From NCBI GenBank assembly GCA_964538875.1, contig CAZIHO010000082.1:1-16420 (forward strand): 16,420 nucleotides of DNA. The letters run 5' to 3'. Source of the stretch: CAZIHO01 sp964538875 (GTDB lineage: Bacteria > Pseudomonadota > Gammaproteobacteria > Chromatiales > Chromatiaceae). The notes under the pieces are model-generated. The model had not been told where the DNA came from, ran no database searches, and saw only the letters and a program-made list of their open reading frames with translations. Every line of letters begins with the position of its first letter. The first letter of the stretch is position 1. The position numbers and the translations under genes were made by a program. This document shows positions 1 to 6,923 of this stretch, in pieces.

Positions 1-109
1 AGAGTAAGTTTTACTGCCAGCTCCCAGCGTGAGCTTAATAATTCCCTATATATCTTTTTACGCTTTTCGCGGCAATATGCGCGCCGGCAAGGCGATTCCT
101 GGATTTCCA

Positions 110-421
110 TTAGTCCACCAACAGGCGGGGCACCGACCTCCCCTCCTGAAATTCGGCGCGGATAATTTCGTCGATGTCTTCCAGGTCCACGTAGGTGTAC
201 CAGGTGCCGGCCGGGTAGATCACCAAAACCGGACCCCGGTCGCATCGATCCAAGCAACCCGCGTTATTGACTCGTACCTTGCCGGGTCCGGACAGGCCCA
301 ACAGCTTGCACTGACTCTTCATGTAGTCCCGGGCGCCCTGGGCGTTGGCGGTTCCACAACAGGCGCTACCGTCGTCGCGCACGTTGGTACAAAAAAACAC
401 ATGTTTACTGTAGTACGACAT
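110..421 (-). CDS. Thioredoxin-like [2Fe-2S] ferredoxin
   Basis: A 103-residue protein with the layout of the thioredoxin-like (Shethna-type) [2Fe-2S] ferredoxins. Four cysteines fit the cluster-ligand pattern: C11 near the start (HVFFCTN), C22 in SACCG, then C56 and C60 in NNAGCLDRCDRGP. The C-terminal half continues with VLVIYPAGTWYTYV, as in this family. The length is typical. The family consists of soluble one-electron carriers, and the redox partner cannot be told from sequence. The start is the ATG at 419-421, preceded only by a weak purine-rich stretch (AAAAAGAA). It is transcribed away from the glcF-like gene across a 76-base AT-rich gap, so shared regulation or a redox link is possible but only inferred. 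Confidence 0.88.
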   Translation of the reverse strand: MSYYSKHVFFCTNVRDDGSACCGTANAQGARDYMKSQCKLLGLSGPGKVRVNNAGCLDRCDRGPVLVIYPAGTWYTYVDLEDIDEIIRAEFQEGRSVPRLLVD

Positions 422-497
422 TTCTTTTTCACTGCCTAGTCAACAATTAGGTCAAACGCCTCGCTATATTAGGTATTTTACGATCCCGGCCTGCTCC
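422..497. promoter_or_regulatory. Divergent intergenic region, ferredoxin / glcF
   Basis: This 76-base gap is AT-rich compared with its flanks and must hold the start signals of both divergent genes. On the plus strand TATATT at 465-470 is a good -10 candidate for glcF. A TCAACA at 440-445 could be its -35, but the 19-base spacing is long. No convincing promoter was found for the ferredoxin. Confidence 0.35.
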
Positions 498-1709
498 GTG
501 AATGACGATCAACTGCTCGCCCTGACCGACATCTGTGTCAAGTGCGGCCTATGTCTCCCTGCCTGCCCCACCTTTCGCCTGACCGCGAACGAAAGCGAAT
601 CCCCAAGGGGTCGCATCGCCCAAATACAGGGCCTGCTGTCCGGAGCCCTGCCCGACACAGCCGACAACTACCGGTATCTGGACCACTGTCTGCTGTGCCG
701 TTCCTGCGAGTCGGTTTGCCCGTCCAAGGTGCCCTATGCCCGGATTCTGGACCAGGTCCGCCGCCACCAAACCGAGATGCTCTCGACCCAGCGCCGTTGG
801 CTGACGGCGAGCCTACTAGGCTTGGCCGCCAATCCCGCCGCTATTGCGACTGGGCTACGAACCTTGGCGCGGCCCCTGGCCAGAACCTATGCCCGAAAAC
901 TCGGGGTGCTCAGACCCCTGGGTTTGGAGCGAGCAGAATGGCTCCTGCCGGGCAATGTACCCAGGGATCGTTTGGAACCCCATTATCAGGAACGAGGAGG
1001 GCTAGCCGGACGAGTCAGTCTGCATGGGGGATGCGTGGGCCGCTATTTTTCGCAAACAGCGCTTCGGGCTGCGGTTGATTTACTCACTGGACTGGGATTT
1101 GCAGTGGATATTCCCGCCCAACCGGATTGTTGCGGCGCCATCCACCGCCACGCCGGTTTTACCCAGGAGGCGGATCGGCTTCTCGACGCCAGCGCGCAGC
1201 GTCATGGAGATTCTAACTACCGGGCCATCATCTTCCTTGCCAGCGCCTGTGGAACTGAATTGCGGGAGCATCCGGCCATGGCGGAACGGGCGGTCGAAAT
1301 ATGCCGGTTTCTCGCTGACTACCCCTGGCCCGCCACCTGGCAACCCACAGGGATCCGGCGACGGGTGGCCGTGCATCTCCCCTGCAGCCATCGCCACGGC
1401 CTGGGAGACAGCCAATCGGCCACGGACCTATTGAGCCGTATTCCCGCATTGGACCTGTTCGAACTGCCTGACAACGATATTTGTTGCGGAGCAGCGGGCC
1501 TTTATACCCTGACCCAGCCCGAACTCTCCCAGCGGTTGCTCGATGCAAAATTGGCGGTACTGGCTGAGTGGCGCCCGGATATCTTGGTCACCACCAACGT
1601 CGGCTGCGCGCTCCAATTGGGCGCTGGCCTACGCACGTCAGAGAAGAAAATCCGGATCTGCCATCCGGTGGAACTGCTGGCGGAAGCGCTGGCGCCGGCT
1701 TTTGGATAG
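498..1709 (+). CDS. glcF: Glycolate oxidase iron-sulfur subunit (GlcF-like)
   Basis: A 403-residue iron-sulfur protein close in length to E. coli GlcF. Two ferredoxin-type [4Fe-4S] motifs lie at the N-terminus: C13-C16-C19-C23 followed by Pro, and C64-C67-C70-C74 followed by Pro. Two CCG motifs follow at C211-C212-G213 and C329-C330-G331, as in the cysteine-rich domains of heterodisulfide-reductase-like subunits. GlcF works with the flavoprotein subunits GlcD and GlcE to oxidise glycolate to glyoxylate and pass electrons to the membrane quinone pool. The start is a GTG at 498. The ATG four bases later is out of frame, and no strong ribosome binding site is visible. Neither glcD nor glcE is adjacent: the upstream gene is divergent and the downstream gene convergent. 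A related role such as another 2-hydroxyacid oxidoreductase subunit is therefore possible. Confidence 0.87.
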   Translation: MNDDQLLALTDICVKCGLCLPACPTFRLTANESESPRGRIAQIQGLLSGALPDTADNYRYLDHCLLCRSCESVCPSKVPYARILDQVRRHQTEMLSTQRRWLTASLLGLAANPAAIATGLRTLARPLARTYARKLGVLRPLGLERAEWLLPGNVPRDRLEPHYQERGGLAGRVSLHGGCVGRYFSQTALRAAVDLLTGLGFAVDIPAQPDCCGAIHRHAGFTQEADRLLDASAQRHGDSNYRAIIFLASACGTELREHPAMAERAVEICRFLADYPWPATWQPTGIRRRVAVHLPCSHRHGLGDSQSATDLLSRIPALDLFELPDNDICCGAAGLYTLTQPELSQRLLDAKLAVLAEWRPDILVTTNVGCALQLGAGLRTSEKKIRICHPVELLAEALAPAFG

Positions 1710-1713
1710 GTCT

Positions 1714-1763
1714 CTCGCTCCGCTCCCTGGATAGCCTAGCGCCCCCCAACCCTGCGGAGCGAG
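1714..1763. repeat. Perfect 10-bp inverted repeat with 30-base loop
   Basis: CTCGCTCCGC at 1714-1723 is repeated as its exact reverse complement, GCGGAGCGAG, at 1754-1763. It starts five bases after the glcF stop codon and sits in the convergent gap before the 1801-2400 gene. The stem is GC-rich and stable, but no T-run follows on either strand. Confidence 0.6.
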
Positions 1764-1766
1764 TGG

Positions 1767-1791
1767 GGGTTCGGGTTTGGCACCCGAACCC
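1767..1791. terminator. Strong hairpin in convergent gap, possible bidirectional terminator
   Basis: A 10-bp perfect stem (GGGTTCGGGT at 1767-1776 pairing with ACCCGAACCC at 1782-1791) encloses the five-base loop TTGGC. It lies between the stops of two convergent genes, where a bidirectional terminator is expected. No U-tract follows in either direction, so a classic Rho-independent terminator is not proven. It may instead protect 3' ends or be a member of an intergenic repeat family. Confidence 0.5.
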
Positions 1792-1800
1792 GAACCAAGC

Positions 1801-2400
1801 CTATTTGCCGAGCCCGAGGGGCCGGAACGGATAATTACCAGGTGCCGATTGATCCGCTGGGTAATAGCTTTGAGGGGCAGACGCCGGCGGTGGCGATGAT
1901 GGGACGGGCTTCTTAGCCGCCTCCATCTGCCGAACCTGATCCTCCAATTGGCGGATTCGGTCGGCCATCTCCGCCTTGGAGGGACCGGACGAGGTGGCCG
2001 GGGTTGAGGGCGCGGCAGGCGCCGGGGCTGTCAGACCAGGGGCACCCGGATAAGTCGCCGGTGGAGCCCCGTAATTAGGCACGCCCGGCGCCCCCGTTGG
2101 TGGAACTCCGTAATAACTCGGCGCGGTCGCGCCACCGGGCGGTACCGGCCCATAGCCGCCGCCCCAGGGATAGGCACCTGGATCGTAGGGTCCGGCCCCA
2201 TAGTATCCCGGCCCTCCGGTGGGATAGGGAGGCGGCCCGTCGTAACGATCGTTACGGCCCCGTTCGCCACCAAACATCTTGCTTGGGTTCATCATGTCCA
2301 TGGGATTAAAGCTACCGGCTTGAACCGGATGCGAGCCACCCAGGCCCAGCCCGCCGACCGCCAAAACGGCCAACAAGGGTAAGGTTATTTTTCTAGTCAT
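1801..2400 (-). CDS. Secreted Pro/Gly/Tyr-rich protein of unknown function
   Basis: This 199-residue protein is not assigned to a known family. Residues 1-28 form a Sec-type signal peptide: basic MTRK, a hydrophobic core, and VQA followed by G29 as the likely cleavage site. Next comes a short segment, FNPMDMMNPSKMFGGERGR (31-49). A long low-complexity region rich in Pro, Gly, Tyr and Ala follows (about 55-140). A charged stretch with heptad character (SKAEMADRIRQLEDQVRQME, 141-160) suggests a short coiled coil, and the tail is again Pro/Ser-rich. The start is the ATG at 2398-2400 because GGAGG lies six bases upstream (2407-2411) and the signal peptide begins there. The frame stays open upstream to 2499, but that extension would bury the signal peptide. 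The protein is probably periplasmic or envelope-associated. Confidence 0.75.
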   Translation of the reverse strand: MTRKITLPLLAVLAVGGLGLGGSHPVQAGSFNPMDMMNPSKMFGGERGRNDRYDGPPPYPTGGPGYYGAGPYDPGAYPWGGGYGPVPPGGATAPSYYGVPPTGAPGVPNYGAPPATYPGAPGLTAPAPAAPSTPATSSGPSKAEMADRIRQLEDQVRQMEAAKKPVPSSPPPASAPQSYYPADQSAPGNYPFRPLGLGK

Positions 2401-2406
2401 CAATAT

Positions 2407-2411
2407 CCTCC
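2407..2411 (-). promoter_or_regulatory. Ribosome binding site deciding the 2400 start
   Basis: On the minus strand GGAGG lies six bases before the ATG at 2398-2400. It favours this start over the longer open frame reaching 2499. Confidence 0.75.
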
Positions 2412-2523
2412 TCAGTTTTTCGGATAGCGGTCGACTCATTTCCGCCGCTCTAACTACCCGGTTAATGTAATCAAACTCACTCCATCCATTGTAACCCATC
2501 CCCTGCGGGGCGGAATTTTATCC

Positions 2524-2535
2524 AAGAATATTCTT
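2524..2535. repeat. 12-bp perfect palindrome AAGAATATTCTT
   Basis: This AT-rich perfect palindrome lies in the 201-base gap between the methyltransferase stop and the start of the secreted-protein gene on the same strand, about 125 bases upstream of the latter. It could be an operator, but no repressor gene is nearby. The rest of the gap holds no recognised gene. Confidence 0.3.
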
Positions 2536-2601
2536 CCTTTGATGGGGCACAACTGGGCCGTCCACTGATCCCCAGACCGCAGGACCAGCAGCGCGATGGC
2601 T

Positions 2602-3207
2602 CTAATAGGACTTTAGGGAACGGGCAGCGCCATGCGGGGCGGCAGTGAAACTCCAAACCACTGCGGGCGGTATGTTGAGCAACACCCGCGTCACCGGATG
2701 CCCCACCAACCCAAGGCGCTTTTTGATCTCGGGATGGATGGGGGCGGTAAAGCCATAGGTAAATTGGATAAACCGCCGGCCCGGGGCCAGCATACGGAAG
2801 GCGGCGCGCAATACCCCCCGCTCCACCTCGAAGGGTAGGGAGCGCAACGGTAATCCGGAAACCACCTGGGACACCACCTCCACCCCATGCTGGGGCAGCA
2901 GATCATGGAGATGGGTCGCATCCGCATGCAACACCCTGGCCTCCGGGAACCGGCGCCGCAGCAGGGCCACAAACTCGGGATTGCGCTCGATGACGTACAA
3001 ACGCTCCGGCGCCACCCCACGGTCCAACAAGGCTTTGGTCACCGCGCCGGTGCCGGCGCCCAGTTCCACCACGACGCCGGGATCGGCGGGATCCACCTCC
3101 CCCGCCAAGGCCTTGACCAAGGCGCTGCCACTTGGCAGCACGGCCCCGGTTTGGAGAGGCGCCCGCAACCACTGGCGGAAGAATATCTGGGCAGATTGCA
3201 AACTCAT
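2602..3207 (-). CDS. Class I SAM-dependent methyltransferase, phospholipid N-methyltransferase-like
   Basis: A 201-residue Rossmann-fold methyltransferase. Motif I is VVVELGAGTGAVTKAL (E48, G50, G52, G54), followed by the acidic ribose-binding residue in YVIERNPEF (E74) and an acidic residue in LHADATHL (D96). The N-terminal FFRQWLRAPLQTGAVLPSGSALVKAL segment and the C-terminal FIQFTYGF region resemble the short PmtA-type phosphatidylethanolamine N-methyltransferases and the rRNA adenine dimethylase-like proteins often annotated with them. Phospholipid methylation at the inner membrane is the likeliest role, but the substrate is inferred. No choline or other phospholipid gene is adjacent. The start ATG at 3205-3207 has AGGAA about eight bases upstream on the minus strand. 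Confidence 0.75.
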   Translation of the reverse strand: MSLQSAQIFFRQWLRAPLQTGAVLPSGSALVKALAGEVDPADPGVVVELGAGTGAVTKALLDRGVAPERLYVIERNPEFVALLRRRFPEARVLHADATHLHDLLPQHGVEVVSQVVSGLPLRSLPFEVERGVLRAAFRMLAPGRRFIQFTYGFTAPIHPEIKKRLGLVGHPVTRVLLNIPPAVVWSFTAAPHGAARSLKSY

Positions 3208-3361
3208 GGGGAAACTTCCTTTAGCCGGCGGACTTCAGACTCCGCACACAGAGGCAAGTCAGGGGTGAACGGCAATGCGCCGGCGTCCCAGGGCTAAACT
3301 GACCAGCGTCCAGCATGCTGTCCCTGCTCTGAACCGAAACTGAACCCCTTGCCGGACAGAA

Positions 3362-4249
3362 TCACCGCCCAGTCAGGCGCTGTTCCGCCTCACGGTACTT
3401 CTCCGCCGTCCGGTCGATGATCGCCTGGGGCAATTCCGGTCCCGGTGGCGTCTTGTCCCAATCTAGGGTTTCCAGATAGTCGCGGACGAACTGCTTGTCA
3501 AAACTGGGCGGACTGATCCCTGGTTGATACTGGTCCGCGGGCCAAAAGCGGGACGAGTCCGGCGTCAGCACCTCGTCGATCAGATATACCCGGCCCTGGT
3601 CATCCAGCCCGAATTCCATCTTGGTGTCGGCGATGATGATACCCCGCGCCCAGGCATAAGCGGCGCATTCTGAATAGATCCGCAAACTTAAAGCCTGCAC
3701 TTGACGGGCCACGTCCGCGCCCAGCAGGGCGACAGCCTGGTCGAAATCGATATTTTCGTCATGATCGCCAATCGCCGCCTTGGTGGACGGCGTAAAGATC
3801 GGCTCGGGCAGCCGGTCCGCCAAAACCAATCCGGGCGGCAGGGGGATACCGCACAGGGCGCCGGTTTGCTGGTAATCCTTCCAACCGGAGCCGACCAGAT
3901 AGCCGCGCACGATGGCCTCCACCGGCAAGGGTTGCAGGCGCCGCACCAGCACCGCCCGACTGGCGAGGCTCGCCCGTTGGACTGGATCTGGGACCACCTC
4001 CCCTAGGGGCCGATCCACCAGATGATTCGGCACCAAATGTTGGGTGCGGCCAAACCAGAAATTGGACACCCGGGTCAACACCTCGCCCTTGCCGGGGATC
4101 GGCTGGGGCAGCACCACGTCGAATGCGGACAACCGATCGCTGGCCACCACCAATAATTGTTTCTCATCAACCTCGTAAATGTCCCGGACCTTGCCGCGAT
4201 GCAGCAAACGCAAATCAGGCAGGTTGGATTGAAACAGGGGCTGGCTCAT
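3362..4249 (-). CDS. purC: Phosphoribosylaminoimidazole-succinocarboxamide synthase (PurC)
   Basis: A 295-residue SAICAR synthetase, which joins CAIR to aspartate with ATP in purine synthesis. Family motifs include the opening HRGKVRDIYEV, SDRLSAFDVVLPQPIPGKG, EAIVRGYLVGSGWKDYQQTG, ADTKMEFGLD, and IDEVLTPDSSRFWP. The length matches the long, yeast Ade1-like form rather than the shorter form of about 237 residues in E. coli. It stands alone and is divergent from the unknown gene at 4357. It is not joined to purN-purM, which lies 2 kb away. A perfect TATAAT lies about 30 bases upstream of the ATG at 4247-4249. The ribosome binding site is weak. Confidence 0.97.
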   Translation of the reverse strand: MSQPLFQSNLPDLRLLHRGKVRDIYEVDEKQLLVVASDRLSAFDVVLPQPIPGKGEVLTRVSNFWFGRTQHLVPNHLVDRPLGEVVPDPVQRASLASRAVLVRRLQPLPVEAIVRGYLVGSGWKDYQQTGALCGIPLPPGLVLADRLPEPIFTPSTKAAIGDHDENIDFDQAVALLGADVARQVQALSLRIYSECAAYAWARGIIIADTKMEFGLDDQGRVYLIDEVLTPDSSRFWPADQYQPGISPPSFDKQFVRDYLETLDWDKTPPGPELPQAIIDRTAEKYREAEQRLTGR

Positions 4250-4280
4250 GGGTGCTTGTCAAGTGGTGGAAAAAACGGGC

Positions 4281-4286
4281 ATTATA
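4281..4286 (-). promoter_or_regulatory. purC promoter -10 box
   Basis: On the minus strand these bases read exactly TATAAT, placing a transcription start about 25 bases before the purC ATG. The best -35 match is only TTCAAT with an 18-base spacer. On the plus strand TTGTCA at 4256-4261 with CATTAT at 4280-4285 (18-base spacer) could serve the divergent 4357 gene, which would make the two promoters overlap. Confidence 0.5.
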
Positions 4287-4356
4287 GCTTGTTTTTGCTG
4301 TCCAATTGAAGCCAGCCCCAGGGAGGGGTCCGATTTTCGTGCCTAGGTGTTGTTCG

Positions 4357-4818
4357 ATGACCGACCCAAGCCATGATCCGGAATCCGCCGTCCGGGACTC
4401 GTTCCTAGCCGCGTTTCGGGGCAGTTTTACCTCCGCGCTACGGTGGCATCACCTGGATGCCCTGTGGGAGCGAGTGTACGCCGACGCCGATGGGGGTTGG
4501 TTTGTCTACGCGGTAGGTGAGGCGCCGCCCAAGGCACCGGCAGACCAGCAGCGGGTGCGGATGTTCGTCACCGAGATTGATCGTCTGTTGCGTCAGGACC
4601 ATGCGGAGGATTATTGCGGGATCGTGTACGCCGATGACCTCCAGCAGCCCCGCTTCATCAAAATTTATGATCCTAATAATCTGGGCGTATCCTGCGGTTA
4701 CAGCACCAATCCGCCGTTGCCGGGTTGGTTGTTGACCAAATTGCCGCCCTGTGATCTCAACGCAGCCCGGGCCGCCCAGAATCGGCGCCGCTGGTGGCAG
4801 CGTCTCTTTAACCAATAG
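4357..4818 (+). CDS. Conserved-looking hypothetical protein upstream of PfkB kinase
   Basis: A 153-residue protein I do not recognise. There is no signal peptide or membrane segment, so it is likely cytoplasmic. The N-terminus is acidic and looks helical. The middle (about 84-132) contains YCGIVYADDLQQPRFIKIYD and a CGYS segment rich in aromatic residues and prolines. Cysteines are at 87, 113 and 132, without a clear metal-binding spacing. The C-terminus is strongly basic and aromatic (RRRWWQRLFNQ). The ATG at 4357 is chosen because AGGTG lies seven bases upstream. The frame is open to a TTG at 4306, but that extension looks non-coding. Its stop is only 12 bases from the PfkB kinase start, and the kinase ribosome binding site lies in that gap. 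The two are probably cotranscribed and may be functionally linked. Confidence 0.75.
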   Translation: MTDPSHDPESAVRDSFLAAFRGSFTSALRWHHLDALWERVYADADGGWFVYAVGEAPPKAPADQQRVRMFVTEIDRLLRQDHAEDYCGIVYADDLQQPRFIKIYDPNNLGVSCGYSTNPPLPGWLLTKLPPCDLNAARAAQNRRRWWQRLFNQ

Positions 4819-4830
4819 AGGAAGTTCCCC

Positions 4831-5676
4831 ATGGCAAACATCTTGGTAGTCGGATCCGTGGCCTGGGATGAGGTGGTCAAGATGGAATCGCCGCTGCGGA
4901 GCGGTGCCCATAATCAGGGCCGCTGGATCGGCAAGCGCATCGGTGGCGGCGCCGCCAACACCGGCATGGCCCTGGCACGGGCCGGCGACCGGGCCCTGAT
5001 CGTTAGCGCCGTGGGCGACGATCCCGACGGCGAGCGCCTCATGCAAGAACTGATGCGCATGGGGCTGGACACCCGCTATCTCGAACGGGGTGCGGACGCC
5101 ACCACCCGTTCGCTCGTGATTCTTGAAGAAGGCGGCGAACGGACCATCGTCAACCTATCCCGCGCCCGGGTGCCCCTGCCCTCCGCCTTGGCGGCCATCC
5201 CGGCCAACTGCCTGTACGTGCGCAGCGCCGACCCGGCCCTGCAGCCGATCCTGGACAAGCGGGTCCAGCACGGGGGTCTGGTGGTGGCCCATGTACCGCC
5301 CCTGGATGCCGGTTGTCTGCCCGCGCAGGTGTTGGTGGCGTCGGCGGCGGACCTGGATGGGAAATTCCTGGCCGATCCCTATGGCGCCGGCTTCGGCATC
5401 GCCGGTGCCCACCTCGCCTGGATGGTGATCACCGACGCCGCCGAGGGGGCCAAGGCCTATGGACCGGACCGGGTGTTGAGCGCCGCCGCTCCGCCCGGCA
5501 AGGTGTTGGACACCACCGGCGCTGGGGATGTGTTCGCCGCCGGCTTGTGCCACGCCCTGGCCCACGGCAAGGACATGGACGCCGCCCTGACCACCGCCGT
5601 GGAGTGGGGCACCATCTCGGTGCGCTACGAAGGCACGGTGCCCCCGCCCGGGTTTCCCTATTCGTTGGAATCCTGA
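4831..5676 (+). CDS. PfkB-family carbohydrate/nucleoside kinase
   Basis: A 281-residue ribokinase-like kinase. The first family signature is GGGAANTGMALARAG starting near residue 38. The second is DTTGAGDVFAAGLCHALAHG, in which D233 of G230-A-G-D is the catalytic base and the glycines form the anion hole. This family phosphorylates sugars, nucleosides or related alcohols with ATP. The substrate cannot be read from sequence. The chain is slightly shorter than a typical ribokinase. GAGGAA about seven bases before the ATG at 4831 is a clear ribosome binding site. It lies between the unknown 4357 gene and dcd with 12-base gaps on each side, so the three form a likely operon. The dcd neighbour makes a nucleoside or ribose substrate attractive, but that is inference. 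Confidence 0.9.
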   Translation: MANILVVGSVAWDEVVKMESPLRSGAHNQGRWIGKRIGGGAANTGMALARAGDRALIVSAVGDDPDGERLMQELMRMGLDTRYLERGADATTRSLVILEEGGERTIVNLSRARVPLPSALAAIPANCLYVRSADPALQPILDKRVQHGGLVVAHVPPLDAGCLPAQVLVASAADLDGKFLADPYGAGFGIAGAHLAWMVITDAAEGAKAYGPDRVLSAAAPPGKVLDTTGAGDVFAAGLCHALAHGKDMDAALTTAVEWGTISVRYEGTVPPPGFPYSLES

Positions 5677-5688
5677 TCCCTAACACGT

Positions 5689-6255
5689 ATGAGCATCAAA
5701 TCTGACCGCTGGATCCGCCACATGGCCCAGACCCAGGGGATGATCGAACCCTTCGAGGCGGGCCAGGTACGGGAGGCGGGCGGTGGGCGGGTCATCTCAT
5801 TCGGCACGTCCAGCTACGGCTACGACATCCGCTGTGCCGACGAATTTAAGATCTTCACCAACATCAACACCACCATCGTGGACCCCAAAAACTTCGACGA
5901 ACGCAGTTTCGTGGATATGCAATCCGACATCTGCATCATCCCACCCAACTCGTTCGCCTTGGCACGCACCGTGGAGTACCTGCGCATTCCGCGCAACGTG
6001 TTGACCATCTGCTTGGGAAAATCCACCTACGCCCGCTGCGGTATTATCGTCAACGTGACGCCGCTGGAGCCTGAGTGGGAAGGCCACGTGACGCTGGAGT
6101 TTTCCAACACCACGCCTCTACCCGCCAAGATCTACGCCCACGAAGGGGTAGCCCAGATCCTGTTCTTTGAATCCGACGAGGTTTGCACCAGTTCCTACCG
6201 GGACCGGGACGGGAAATATCAGGGCCAGCAGGGGGTCACCCTGCCGCGACCCTAG
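5689..6255 (+). CDS. dcd: dCTP deaminase
   Basis: A 188-residue dCTP deaminase, which converts dCTP to dUTP and ammonia as a source of dUMP for thymidylate. The opening MSIKSDRWIRHMA is characteristic, and GTSSYGYDIRCADEFKIF follows. GKSTYARCG carries the substrate-contacting S112 and R116. The catalytic glutamate corresponds to E137 in HVTLEFSN. The length fits the E. coli enzyme (193). It is the last gene of the plus-strand run. Its TAG stop shares a CTAG with the stop of the convergent purN gene, so there is no intergenic terminator. Confidence 0.97.
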   Translation: MSIKSDRWIRHMAQTQGMIEPFEAGQVREAGGGRVISFGTSSYGYDIRCADEFKIFTNINTTIVDPKNFDERSFVDMQSDICIIPPNSFALARTVEYLRIPRNVLTICLGKSTYARCGIIVNVTPLEPEWEGHVTLEFSNTTPLPAKIYAHEGVAQILFFESDEVCTSSYRDRDGKYQGQQGVTLPRP

Positions 6256-6923
6256 ACCGGCCCCTCCGGCAAATCCGAGGTCCAACGCACCGGTTCCGCG
6301 AGAATGCCGCCGTCCAGGGCGACCTGGTCAAACTCGGTGAGGCGCAGGCGCCCCTCGGCGAACCAACGGATCACCTGGGGATAGATCCGATGCTCCTGCC
6401 GCAGTACCCTGGCGCCCAGGCTGGCGGCATCATCGTCCTTGCGCACCGCCACCCGCACTTGCAATATCAGGGGGCCGCTGTCCAAATCTGGGGTGACAAA
6501 ATGGACGCTGGCGCCGTGGCGGCGGTCACCCCCCATCAGCACCCGCTCGTGGGTGTGCAAGCCTCGATACTTGGGCAACAGGGACGGATGGATGTTGAGC
6601 AGCCGCCCATGAAACCTATTAACCAAATAGGGGGTCAAGATGCGCATGAAGCCGGCCAGCACCACTAGGCCCGGCTCGAAACGGTTGATCAGATCGGTCA
6701 ACGCATAGTCGTAGGCTTCCCGGCTGGGGAAATCCCGGTGGCTGAGCACCTGGGTGGGAATGCCAGCCTGGGCGGCCCGTTCCAACCCGCCCGCATCCGC
6801 CCGGTTGCTGATCACGGCGCGGATCTCGACTGGCAGGGAACCGTCCCGGACCCCATCGATGATCGCCTGTAGATTGCTGCCGCTACCGGAAATGAGCACC
6901 ACCAGGGCGAGGGGTTGGCTCAT
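6252..6923 (-). CDS. purN: Phosphoribosylglycinamide formyltransferase (PurN)
   Basis: A 223-residue folate-dependent GAR transformylase, which transfers a formyl group from 10-formyl-THF to GAR in purine synthesis. LISGSGSNLQAII is the phosphate-binding start. N110 and H112 in LLNIHPSLLPKYRG and D148 in TPDLDSGPLI match the catalytic Asn-His-Asp triad of the family with the same spacing as E. coli N106, H108 and D144. The start at 6921-6923 overlaps the purM stop as ATGA, indicating translational coupling. The frame extends upstream inside purM, but that stretch belongs to the purM coding sequence. The 3' end overlaps dcd by four bases. Confidence 0.97.
   Translation of the reverse strand: MSQPLALVVLISGSGSNLQAIIDGVRDGSLPVEIRAVISNRADAGGLERAAQAGIPTQVLSHRDFPSREAYDYALTDLINRFEPGLVVLAGFMRILTPYLVNRFHGRLLNIHPSLLPKYRGLHTHERVLMGGDRRHGASVHFVTPDLDSGPLILQVRVAVRKDDDAASLGARVLRQEHRIYPQVIRWFAEGRLRLTEFDQVALDGGILAEPVRWTSDLPEGPV

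Noticed and set aside
1..109. Possible gene remnant or terminator after the ferredoxin
   Set aside because: No convincing frame or hairpin is visible, and the region is cut by the window edge.
2887..3297. Plus-strand frame opposite the methyltransferase
   Set aside because: It covers the methyltransferase in antisense and shows no motif or ribosome binding site.
3208..3361. Possible small gene or terminator between purC and the methyltransferase
   Set aside because: No frame with a ribosome binding site and no hairpin with a T-run was found. Only a 10-bp palindrome CAGCATGCTG is visible.
4306..4356. Upstream extension of the 4357 gene from a TTG
   Set aside because: A good ribosome binding site precedes the ATG at 4357, and the extra 17 residues overlap the divergent promoter region.
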